A DNA stretch of 64,000 nucleotides from a gamma proteobacterium HTCC2207. GTDB taxonomy: Bacteria; Pseudomonadota; Gammaproteobacteria; Pseudomonadales; Porticoccaceae. The notes under the pieces are model-generated. The model had not been told where the DNA came from. It worked only from the letters and a program-made list of their open reading frames with translations, and searched no databases. The position numbers were made by a program, and so were the translations under genes. Positions within the stretch are counted from its first letter, which is position 1. Each line of letters begins with the position of its first letter. Where the stretch lies: NCBI GenBank assembly GCA_905182855.1, contig CAJJDA010000010.1, forward strand, positions 106,243 through 170,242. Direction: 5' to 3'. Of this stretch, positions 48,936-57,729 are shown piece by piece.

Positions 48936-50828
48936 CTAGCCTCTAGCTGCCGTCGCCACTGAGCGCAATAATCTGCCCATTGGCTGCACCCCTAGGGTGC
49001 TACTGAAGGCGTTATTTTCGTAGGCCGTTTGGCCGCCGATCATCACAAGGTTGACCACTCCGTCAGAGCGATTGACTAACTGTTGTGCCTGAAATTCCTC
49101 CCGATAGACACGAGCCACGCTCTGCTCACCATTGTAGGTTGCGAGCTGAACCGGATCGATCAGAATCAAATCGGCAACGTCCCCTGGGTAAATAGTGCCG
49201 CCCTCGACACCAAATACCTCGGCGGCATCTTTGGTGAGTCGTTTGACCATGTAGCTCAGGTCAGCATCGCCTCCGGTAGCAGCCATTTGCAGGCTGCGTA
49301 AGTTGCCATCGTAAAATGCCATGTTGGTCAGGTGGGCGCCGCTGTCGTTAAAACCGGGCAGGAGCAGCGGGTCCATAAGCAGTTCCCGAACCGTCTTGAG
49401 GTCTCGATTAGCGGTGATGGTGCTCCAGCTAAGGTCTGTATCGAATGACCTTAGCATCTGCAACATAAAGTCGGCTTCGTCCCTCACTTGGCTGAAGTCG
49501 CTGTTTATCAGCTGTTGCTCCTTATTGCTTAGTTCTTCGTTCAGGCAGTCATTGGTTATGGCGAGAACGCGATCGAAAACCGACTGAAAATCCATACCCT
49601 GCCAATTTTTTTGCGGGCAGAGTTCAACGGTCATATCGGCAAGCTTCCGATTAAAGGCATAGTCCTCGATGTTTAGCTTGCGCTTGAGGCGCGATATTCC
49701 CCAGCGATGCTTGCCTTTAAGCCACATTGCCTTGAAATCTCTGATGTAGTCTGGATCACTGAGGATACTGAGACGCCCTGCACGGTCTTCCAGGTCGGTT
49801 TCATTGAGTCTTCGCAGTTCGGGGATCTCCTCTGCAATAGGGGTGATAGCGCCGTCGGACCAGATTTTAAAGCGCGCTCCCAATGCCTGCATGTGAAAAT
49901 CGCCCTGAATGAGAGATGAATTCAGCAGCCGCGCCAGAATCTTTGCTAATCGAGACAGTTTCCAGTTATTAGCCACATCCAAGGCGGCCACAACGGTGGT
50001 TCGCAATGGCCGACCGTGCAATCTTCCGCTGGTCAGCATGAAGGTCTTTAACGTGTCAATGACGCTATCTTTTGGCGGAGTTGCCTGCCAGGTGGCTCCC
50101 TGTTCGCGGACCACCTCAGTCAGTGCTTTAATTTCCCGGTACTGAGCAAACTGCGTGGGGATTGTTTTGTCGCAATGGGGCTGCGCAGCGAGGTAGTGAA
50201 AGGGTAATGCATCAGTAGAAAGTCCGACATAACCTAATTTAAGAGCGTCTCCAAGGGCATCTTTCATCGCCTGCAGTTCACTGTGGGTCGGGTCTCGAGT
50301 AATACTGCCTTCAAAGCCCATGGTTTCGATGCGCAGCATTGAGTGGGGCAGTAACACGGCAACGTTGGGCCCTAGATTAAGCTGATCAAGATGGTCCAGG
50401 TAGGCCTGTGGCGTCGACCAACTGACGTTGTCAGCACAGTGGGTTAATACTGATTTGGGTATATTTTCAACCCGAGCGTAACAGGCCACGATAGGGTCAA
50501 ATTTACCGTCCCGCTGAGCGCCAAATGCTAACCCGAGACTGCAGTTGGCAATTACCACCGAGGTAGTGCCGTGGCGAGTCGATTCCGGCAGGCCGGGGGC
50601 GATCTCAAGCTCTAAATCATAATGGGTATGTATATCGAAAAGCCCGGGCATCAACCATAGTCCCTTAGCATCAATAACTCGACTGGCGCCCTGATCATTG
50701 ATCTGCTGCCCTCGGCTGACAATGCGACCACCGGTTATCGCGACATCTTCAATGACGGCTGTCTCGCCATTGTTAAATACCTTGGCGTTTTTAATCAGCA
50801 TGTCGATTTTTTGAATCTTCCCCGTCAT
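48936..50828 (-). CDS. N-acyl-D-amino-acid deacylase-like amidohydrolase
   Basis: LWLMPGLFDIHTHYDLELEIAPGLPESTRHGTTSVVIANCSLGLAFG; C-term GVEGGTIYPGDVADLILIDP. Confidence 0.85.
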   Translation of the reverse strand: MTGKIQKIDMLIKNAKVFNNGETAVIEDVAITGGRIVSRGQQINDQGASRVIDAKGLWLMPGLFDIHTHYDLELEIAPGLPESTRHGTTSVVIANCSLGLAFGAQRDGKFDPIVACYARVENIPKSVLTHCADNVSWSTPQAYLDHLDQLNLGPNVAVLLPHSMLRIETMGFEGSITRDPTHSELQAMKDALGDALKLGYVGLSTDALPFHYLAAQPHCDKTIPTQFAQYREIKALTEVVREQGATWQATPPKDSVIDTLKTFMLTSGRLHGRPLRTTVVAALDVANNWKLSRLAKILARLLNSSLIQGDFHMQALGARFKIWSDGAITPIAEEIPELRRLNETDLEDRAGRLSILSDPDYIRDFKAMWLKGKHRWGISRLKRKLNIEDYAFNRKLADMTVELCPQKNWQGMDFQSVFDRVLAITNDCLNEELSNKEQQLINSDFSQVRDEADFMLQMLRSFDTDLSWSTITANRDLKTVRELLMDPLLLPGFNDSGAHLTNMAFYDGNLRSLQMAATGGDADLSYMVKRLTKDAAEVFGVEGGTIYPGDVADLILIDPVQLATYNGEQSVARVYREEFQAQQLVNRSDGVVNLVMIGGQTAYENNAFSSTLGVQPMGRLLRSVATAARG

Positions 50829-50984
50829 AACTATCCTAGTCTCAGCCAGTTTATCTATCTGCCGAAGTTACCTGAACAGAGGTGCGAGAGCAACCAAAGA
50901 TTTTGGTGGACTGGTGGTCGCATTTCACTATTGCAAAAATAGTCACCGATGATAGCCTATAGCCTTTATGGAGCCAGTCCGCTT

Positions 50985-51860
50985 ATGTACGAAAAAAAGT
51001 ACCAAGCCATTAAGGGTAGGCAAATAGCCTATGTGGAGGAGGGCGAAGGCGATCCCATCGTGTTACTTCATGGGAATCCGACGTCATCTTATCTTTGGCG
51101 CAATGTCATCCCTGCACTTGTCGGCAAAGGGCGTGTCATAGCGCCAGATCTCATTGGTCAGGGTGACTCGGAGAAGCTCCCGGCAAGTGAAGGTCCTCTT
51201 AGATACTCATTTTTGACCGCCTATGAGTATTTAGCGGGATTGCTCAAGGCGATTAACGCTGATCAAAATGTAACGTTGGTGGTACATGATTGGGGCAGTG
51301 CGTTGGGATTTTATTGGGCTCAGCAGCATGCCGGCGCGGTGCGCGGTATCGCTTATATGGAAGGGATTGTCTGTCCGATCGATAGCTGGGATGATTGGCC
51401 CGACTCTGCGCGTGGTATTTTCCAAGGTTTTCGCTCTGAAGCGGGTGAGAATCTGGTTTTGGAGCGTAATATGTTCGTCGAGAACGTCTTGCCTAGTGCT
51501 ATCATTCGCACCCTCGAAGAGACGGAAATGCAACAGTATCGCGCTGCTTTTTCGACACCAGATGATCGCCAGCCAACGCTTAATTGGCCCCGGCAAATAC
51601 CCATAGCGGGAGAGCCTCCAGACATGGTGGCGTTAGTGCGAGGTTATGGCCAGTGGATGTTGCACAACAAAAAGCTACCAAAGCTTTTTGTTAATGCTGA
51701 ACCCGGATCTATCCTGGTAGGCAAGGCGAGGGAGTTCTGTCGCAGTTGGCCTAATCAAACAGAGATTACGGTTGCGGGAACACATTTTATTCAAGAGGAT
51801 AGTCCTCAAGAGATTGGTCTCGCTGTGGCGGACTGGTTAGAGCTTATTAATCAACAGTAA
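50985..51860 (+). CDS. Haloalkane dehalogenase (HLD, LinB/DhaA-like)
   Basis: HGNPTSSYLWRNVIPAL (halide Asn), VVHDWGSALGFYWAQQH (nucleophile Asp-Trp), GIAYMEGIVCPI, WPRQIPIAGEPPD, FVNAEPGSIL, WPNQTEITVAGTHFIQEDSPQEIG. Confidence 0.88.
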   Translation: MYEKKYQAIKGRQIAYVEEGEGDPIVLLHGNPTSSYLWRNVIPALVGKGRVIAPDLIGQGDSEKLPASEGPLRYSFLTAYEYLAGLLKAINADQNVTLVVHDWGSALGFYWAQQHAGAVRGIAYMEGIVCPIDSWDDWPDSARGIFQGFRSEAGENLVLERNMFVENVLPSAIIRTLEETEMQQYRAAFSTPDDRQPTLNWPRQIPIAGEPPDMVALVRGYGQWMLHNKKLPKLFVNAEPGSILVGKAREFCRSWPNQTEITVAGTHFIQEDSPQEIGLAVADWLELINQQ

Positions 51861-51873
51861 AGGAAGAAAAAGT

Positions 51874-52188
51874 ATGAGTGAAGTATCTGTCTATGTAATA
51901 GCTAATCTAATCGTTACCGAAGCTGAGCACTATAGAGTTTACGAAAAGGGTTTTTTCCCGCTGTTAAAAAAGTACGGTGGGTCGTTTATAACCTATGACG
52001 ACAGCCCAGTTCATCTGGAAGGATTTTCACCAAGAGAAGGACGCATGATCATGTTCACCTTTCCCTCTGAACAGGCAGCCACAGATTGGTATGCAGACCC
52101 AGACTATCAAGCCCTGTCTGAGCACCGTCGTGCTGGCACTAGACTGGAATCTTTAACCATGGTTCACGGCTTGCCACCACGCACCTGA
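51874..52188 (+). CDS. DUF1330 family protein
   Basis: YVIANLIVTEAEHYRVYEKGFFPLLKKYGGSFITYDDSPVHLEG...RMIMFTFPSEQAATDWYADPDYQAL. Confidence 0.85.
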   Translation: MSEVSVYVIANLIVTEAEHYRVYEKGFFPLLKKYGGSFITYDDSPVHLEGFSPREGRMIMFTFPSEQAATDWYADPDYQALSEHRRAGTRLESLTMVHGLPPRT

Positions 52189-52499
52189 GCGATAGCCAGT
52201 CTATGAGGCGAAACGGCCAGGGGTGAGATGTTGTTATTTATAGCGACACCGCTTTGCCGGTCGTATTGCCTGAGAATATCTGACTGTGCAGGGTAGATGA
52301 GACTCTCTATGAAAAAGGCATTTCATGGGGCGCGTGCAGATGGGTAAAGATTCCGACGGTAAAGCGACCCTGATAACGATGGCCGCAATGGCTGATTATG
52401 ACTCAACAGGAGATAGACTACTAATAACATCATTGACGACACAAACATGGCAAATACAGGTCTCTAATTGACGAATAGTGAACAGGAAAAATTTTTATA

Positions 52500-54539
52500 A
52501 TGATTAAGAAAATTGGACTTTATATGGCTGTTAGCGCGGCTATTTTTACCAGCGCATCGATGGCCGATATAGAGGAAATCGTTACGGTTGCTGCGCGTGC
52601 GGAGACCCCACTTTCGGATGTAATTGGCAGTATCACTGTGGTCGATGAGACGGCTCTAGCGTTAGTCTCACATGCTCACATACAGCAGGCGCTATCGCGA
52701 GTTGCCGGTGTCAACTTACACCGTGGCAATGGTCAGGAATATTTGCCTGCTGTGCGCTCGCCCGTGTTGACGGGTGCTGGCGGTTGCGGCGGTTTTTTGA
52801 TGCAAGAAGATGGCATTCCTCTGAGGGCTGCCGGCTTTTGTAATATCAATGAGTTGTTTGAAGCCAATACAGAAGTGGCTCAGCGTGTCGAAGTGTTGCG
52901 GGGAACAGGTACGGTATTGCACGGCTCCAATGCGATGCATGGGGTGATTAATGTGGTCACACCAGAGGTTTCTCCGGAGAGCTATTTAGGCCTGGAGGCG
53001 GGAGCCAATGATTATGGTCGTCTCAAATTTAAGTCAGCTATAGACAATCTAGGCATCGCGGCCAATTTTACCCGCGATGGCGGTTATCGTGATGATTCAA
53101 GTTTTGGACAGCAGAAAGTATCGCTGCGTCACGCTTATAAGGGCGACGACTTGAAGATTGATTCGGGTTTAACAGTGACCAATCTTAATCAAGAGACCGC
53201 GGGTTTTATTGAGGGCTTAGATGCCTATAAAGACGACTCTAAGGTTAAGCTAAATCTTAATCCTGAAGCCTATCGCGATGTCAGGTCTGCGCGCCTATGG
53301 TCGCGTATTAGTCAATCAAAGAAAAATTATGAATTGGTGATTACGCCCTACATTCGTTATGGCCAAATGGATTTTTTACAGCATTTTTTGCCGGGTGATC
53401 CACTGGAAGAAAATGGACAAAAGAGTGCCGGTGTGCAGGTAGGTTATTACCGAGCGCTTAGCCAGAGCGTAAATGTTATCGCGGGTTTTGATGCTGAGAT
53501 CACAGACGCCTACTTGAAGCAGTCTCAGGATGCTCCCACTCAAGGGTCTAGCTTTTTACAGGAGACAATCCCTGAAGGACAGCATTACGACTATCAGGTT
53601 GATGCAACAATGGTAGCGCCATTTATAAGTCTAGATTGGATGCTCTCTGATCGTATGACCGTGACAGGCGGATTGCGTTTCGAATCAATGCGTTACGACT
53701 ACGATAATAAAATGTTGGCTGGTCGCACCAAAGCCGATGGGACTAAATGTGGTCGTGGCGGCTGTCGCTACAGTCGTCCAGTCAGTGGCGAAGATGACTT
53801 TAATAACTGGTCATCTAATCTAGGTGCTAAGTTCCAGCTGAGTGATACTCACAGCGGGTTTGTAAGGTTAGCGCGCGGTTTTAGGGCGCCCCAAGCGACT
53901 GAGTTATATCGTTTACAGCGCGCGCAACAAATAACTGATCTCGACTCTGAAAGTATGGATTCCATTGAAATGGGTATGGCAGGTAATCTGAGCTCTCTGC
54001 GTTATCAGGTGGCTATTTATCACATGGAAAAAGATAATGTGATTTTCAGAGATTCCAGTTACTTTAATGTCAGCAATGGCAATACTGAGCATCAGGGTAT
54101 TGAGTTGGAGCTTGACTATGCGATCAATACACAGTGGTCTCTAGGCATTAGCGTAACGCAGGCTCGGCACACCTATCTCAACAGTGTAGTGCTCGGTGAG
54201 GTTGATATTCGTGGCAATGATATAGACACGGCGCCGAGACACTTTGGCAGCGCTAGGCTGGCGTGGACTCCAACCAGTGATAAAATTGTCGAGCTTGAAT
54301 GGCAGTCTATGGGCAGTTATTACCTGAACCCTGAAAATCTGCATCAGTATCAAGGTCATGACTTAGTGCATCTTCGTGCGGGTTGGTCTCTGTCTGAATC
54401 AATGCGTATTTTTGCCAATATTAGCAATCTCACTGATGAGCATTACGCTGAGCGAGCTGATTATACAACCTTTAGTCAGGAACGTTATTTCCCCGGCACG
54501 CCACGCAGCGTGCAGGTCGGCGCTGAGTGGACCTGGTAG
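52500..54539 (+). CDS. TonB-dependent outer-membrane receptor
   Basis: Signal peptide; plug domain (HIQQALSRVAGVNLHRGNG, RVEVLRGTGTVLHGSNAMHGVINVVTP); C-terminal beta-barrel ending VQVGAEWTW. Confidence 0.92.
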   Translation: MIKKIGLYMAVSAAIFTSASMADIEEIVTVAARAETPLSDVIGSITVVDETALALVSHAHIQQALSRVAGVNLHRGNGQEYLPAVRSPVLTGAGGCGGFLMQEDGIPLRAAGFCNINELFEANTEVAQRVEVLRGTGTVLHGSNAMHGVINVVTPEVSPESYLGLEAGANDYGRLKFKSAIDNLGIAANFTRDGGYRDDSSFGQQKVSLRHAYKGDDLKIDSGLTVTNLNQETAGFIEGLDAYKDDSKVKLNLNPEAYRDVRSARLWSRISQSKKNYELVITPYIRYGQMDFLQHFLPGDPLEENGQKSAGVQVGYYRALSQSVNVIAGFDAEITDAYLKQSQDAPTQGSSFLQETIPEGQHYDYQVDATMVAPFISLDWMLSDRMTVTGGLRFESMRYDYDNKMLAGRTKADGTKCGRGGCRYSRPVSGEDDFNNWSSNLGAKFQLSDTHSGFVRLARGFRAPQATELYRLQRAQQITDLDSESMDSIEMGMAGNLSSLRYQVAIYHMEKDNVIFRDSSYFNVSNGNTEHQGIELELDYAINTQWSLGISVTQARHTYLNSVVLGEVDIRGNDIDTAPRHFGSARLAWTPTSDKIVELEWQSMGSYYLNPENLHQYQGHDLVHLRAGWSLSESMRIFANISNLTDEHYAERADYTTFSQERYFPGTPRSVQVGAEWTW

Positions 54540-54590
54540 GCGGGAGGGAGGATTGGCAGCAGTAACTTTGATCAACGAACGTCACTATAA

Positions 54591-54616
54591 CAACTGCGTC
54601 GGGGGCGGCGCAGTTG
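54591..54616 (+). terminator. Terminator-like hairpin after TonB-dependent receptor
   Basis: CAACTGCG-tcgggggcgg-CGCAGTTG followed by ATTGAATTTTT (weak T-tract). Confidence 0.55.
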
Positions 54617-54766
54617 ATTGAATTTTTAATAGTCGGGGCAATGTAATACTTAATCTGTTAGTCAACGTATAGTCTAGTTATGGGCTACACCAATGTCTGG
54701 AAAATAGGCTTAGTAGAGCTAGCCAGAATACATTAGCTGGCATCATCGACAGAGAGGTTACATTGC

Positions 54767-56035
54767 ATGGATCATCACCCGCTTAAAGATGCTTTAGTCA
54801 ATGAGTTGCACAATCGGCCTTTTCCGGTGGTTGCAATGCCTGCGCAGATTTCCAGCTTGGTATTTCTGCATACTGGTGATCGTCAAGACGAGTTAAATAA
54901 GCTAGCTGAGCTCGCCCACCTTTACGGCGTAGCAGTGCCGTCTGAGAATGCTGACTGTTATTATCAGAGCTTTGTAGACTTTGATTTACGTTGGGAGTTT
55001 CATAATGAGTTCTCAACGTATACGGTTGTGCGGCAAGGACGTGCGGAGTCGGAATTCTTTAAAGATGTATTTTCACTGATCGACCAAAGTTGGGTTGATG
55101 GTATCTCAGGGCAGCTTATCGCGGCCAACCATATTGATCTTCGCCCAGCGGCGGACACGCCGGCGACGGAAGAAGCATTGGGTGAATATTTTAATGGTCA
55201 GCGCCTGGTTGGCGGCACTATCTATGAGGGGTTAGCGACTCTCTGGACTTCAGTTCAAGCGGAATCTGATGGTTTTATACGTACCCTAGTGATTGATGAT
55301 GGCTTAAATCCCTCTCAGGCGGGTCGCGTTGTACGCAATCTTTTAGAGATTGCGGCTTACCGCTCAATGACCCTATTGGCACTGCCGACCGCAAGGCTTC
55401 TAATGCCTGAGGTTCGACAACTTGAGCAGCGTCTGGTAGACACCAATGACAAATTAAACATGCTGATCACGCTAGAGGACGAACAGAATTTAATGAACGA
55501 ACTGATCGCTGAGGCGACACAGTTAGAGAAATTGGTCGCTGATCATAATTTCCGTTTTTCCGCTACAGAGGCCTACTTTAATTTGACCGAGAGCAGGCTG
55601 GATATGCTCCGGGAGAAAAAAATGCCAACTATGCGAACTCTGAAACAGTTCCATGCACGTCGATTTATTCCGGCTTTTAATACCTGTATGTCTATTGTTA
55701 AGCGCAAAGAAAATCTATCTAAACGGATTAGTCGTACCAGTGAGCTTCTGCACCTTAGATTACAGTTATCATTGGAAACTCAAAATCAAGAATTGTTGGC
55801 TTCGATGGATAAACGTAGCGAATTACAGCTGCGGTTACAGCAGACGGTTGAGGGCCTTTCCGTTGTTGCGATGACCTATTACAGTATGAATCTGATCGAA
55901 CTATTAACTAAGCCTCTTCCGATTGAAGAGTACCTGCCTATCTCTCATTCTATGGCTCTGGCCGTTGCTACGCCGATTGTTTTCGTCATAGCGATTTTGG
56001 GAGTGATAAGAATACGCAAGAAATTGCACAGTTAA
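54767..56035 (+). CDS. DUF3422 family protein
   Basis: HPLKDALVNELHNRPFPVVAMPAQISSLVFLHTG...; C-terminal TM pair. Confidence 0.85.
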   Translation: MDHHPLKDALVNELHNRPFPVVAMPAQISSLVFLHTGDRQDELNKLAELAHLYGVAVPSENADCYYQSFVDFDLRWEFHNEFSTYTVVRQGRAESEFFKDVFSLIDQSWVDGISGQLIAANHIDLRPAADTPATEEALGEYFNGQRLVGGTIYEGLATLWTSVQAESDGFIRTLVIDDGLNPSQAGRVVRNLLEIAAYRSMTLLALPTARLLMPEVRQLEQRLVDTNDKLNMLITLEDEQNLMNELIAEATQLEKLVADHNFRFSATEAYFNLTESRLDMLREKKMPTMRTLKQFHARRFIPAFNTCMSIVKRKENLSKRISRTSELLHLRLQLSLETQNQELLASMDKRSELQLRLQQTVEGLSVVAMTYYSMNLIELLTKPLPIEEYLPISHSMALAVATPIVFVIAILGVIRIRKKLHS

Positions 56036-56793
56036 ACGCGTCGATCATTCCACTTAATGCAGTCTTTAAGGCTTATGCCGTCGCCGCCGAAGATGTCCAA
56101 GGCGCTGCCGATGGTCAGGTCGACTTTACCATGAGACAGTGACTCAACCAGCGTCAGGTCCGCGATTGAACGGGCACCGCCTGCGTAGGTGACAGGTACT
56201 GTGCAATACTTTCCCAGTTCCGTCACTAGGTCCTCATCAATGCCAGCCTGCAGGCCTTCTACATCTGCGCCGTGCACCAAAAATTCTGCGCAATGTTGCT
56301 CTAGTTCAGTAATAGTTTGCTGGTTTACTGGGGTGTTGGTTAGGGTCTGCCAGCGATCAGTAGCAATCATCCAGCCGCTGCTTGTTCGGCGACAACTGAG
56401 GTCGAGTACTAACCGGTCGGAGCCGACTTCAGCCTTAATAGCGGCGAGGCGCGGCCAGCAAAATTCACCGTTTTCAAAAAGGTAAGAGGTGACAATAATA
56501 TGTGAGGCACCTGCGGCTAGATAGCTAGCGGCATTTTCCAGATTGACGCCACCACCAAACTGCAGACCATTGGGATAGGCCGCTAGCGCCTCAAGAACCT
56601 GCTGTTGGTTGTTTGGTCCTAGGGCGATGACATGTCCGCCCCCAAGCTGGTTTTGCTGATACAGGTTGGCGTAGTACGCGGCATCAAAGGAGCTGACAAA
56701 ATTGGTTTTGACGCCAGTATCGCTCAGACTGCCACCGACAATCTGTTTTACCTTGCCTTGGTGAAGATCAATACAGGGGCGAAACGCAGTCAA
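56032..56793 (-). CDS. hisA: Eukaryotic-type phosphoribosylformimino-5-aminoimidazole carboxamide ribotide isomerase (HisA/HIS6-like)
   Basis: FRPCIDLHQGKVKQIVGGSL...TNFVSSFDAAYYANLY...GGHVIALGPNN...LVLDLSCRRTSSGWMIATDRWQTLT...EFLVHGADVEGLQAGID...YAGGARSIADLTLVESLSHGKVDLTIGSALDIFGG. Confidence 0.88.
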   Translation of the reverse strand: MTAFRPCIDLHQGKVKQIVGGSLSDTGVKTNFVSSFDAAYYANLYQQNQLGGGHVIALGPNNQQQVLEALAAYPNGLQFGGGVNLENAASYLAAGASHIIVTSYLFENGEFCWPRLAAIKAEVGSDRLVLDLSCRRTSSGWMIATDRWQTLTNTPVNQQTITELEQHCAEFLVHGADVEGLQAGIDEDLVTELGKYCTVPVTYAGGARSIADLTLVESLSHGKVDLTIGSALDIFGGDGISLKDCIKWNDRRV

Positions 56794-56835
56794 AAGGCCA
56801 ACTCCAAATAGTTTTTTCGAGGGTCGCAGTATAAC

Positions 56836-57729
56836 TTACTGCCGTGCTAATCCCACCTTTGAGCCATTGATGCGATTAAGTTTCTGACTAATAAAATTGC
56901 CTGCTGCAATCAATTTAGTCAGGTCTACGCCATGGTCTATACCTAGGCCGTCCAACAGATAGACGAGGTCTTCAGTGGCTAGATTACCTGAGGCGCCTTC
57001 AGCGTACGGGCAGCCCCCTAATCCGGCGACAGAACTATCAATCACCGAAATACCCATCTGTAATGCTCGCAGGACATTAGCCAGTGCCTGACCATAGGTG
57101 TCATGCAGGTGCACCGCGAGTTTGCTCGCAGGAATATCGACCAGAAGTCTATTTAGTAATAATTCTATAGTCGCTGGCGTACCCGTCCCTACGGTGTCGC
57201 CAAGTGAGACTTCATAGCAACCCATGCCGAGTAACTGGTTGGCTACAGCAGTAGCAGACTCGATGTCCACGGTCCCTTCGTAGGGACATCCCACCACGCA
57301 GGATATATAGCCGCGGACGCGCAGGTCGTTAGCTAGGGCTTTCTCGGCCAGAGGTTTAAAGCGTTCGATACTTTCTGCGATTGAGCAGTTGATATTTTTT
57401 TGACTAAAGCTCTCGGAAGCCGCGGCGAAAACAGCTACTTCTCGGACACCACAGGCAATGGCACGCTCTAGGCCCTGTATATTAGGTGTTAGGGCGGTAT
57501 AGGTCGTTGCTGTGTGCTTTGGGAGTTGGCTGAAGACCTGATCACTACCGGCCATTTGTGGCACCCATTTAGGACTGACAAAGCTACCAGCCTCTATGGT
57601 ACTGAGTCCAGCCTCACTTAAGCGGTTTATCAATGCAACTTTGGTATCGATATCAACTGTCGTTTTTTCGTTTTGGAGGCCATCACGGGGGCCGACCTCA
57701 ACAATCTTTACGCGTTTGGGGTAGTTCAT
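56836..57729 (-). CDS. liuE: Hydroxymethylglutaryl-CoA lyase
   Basis: KRVKIVEVGPRDGLQNEKTTVDIDTKVALINRLSEAG; GLGGCPYAEGASGNLATEDLVYLLDGLG. Confidence 0.95.
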   Translation of the reverse strand: MNYPKRVKIVEVGPRDGLQNEKTTVDIDTKVALINRLSEAGLSTIEAGSFVSPKWVPQMAGSDQVFSQLPKHTATTYTALTPNIQGLERAIACGVREVAVFAAASESFSQKNINCSIAESIERFKPLAEKALANDLRVRGYISCVVGCPYEGTVDIESATAVANQLLGMGCYEVSLGDTVGTGTPATIELLLNRLLVDIPASKLAVHLHDTYGQALANVLRALQMGISVIDSSVAGLGGCPYAEGASGNLATEDLVYLLDGLGIDHGVDLTKLIAAGNFISQKLNRINGSKVGLARQ

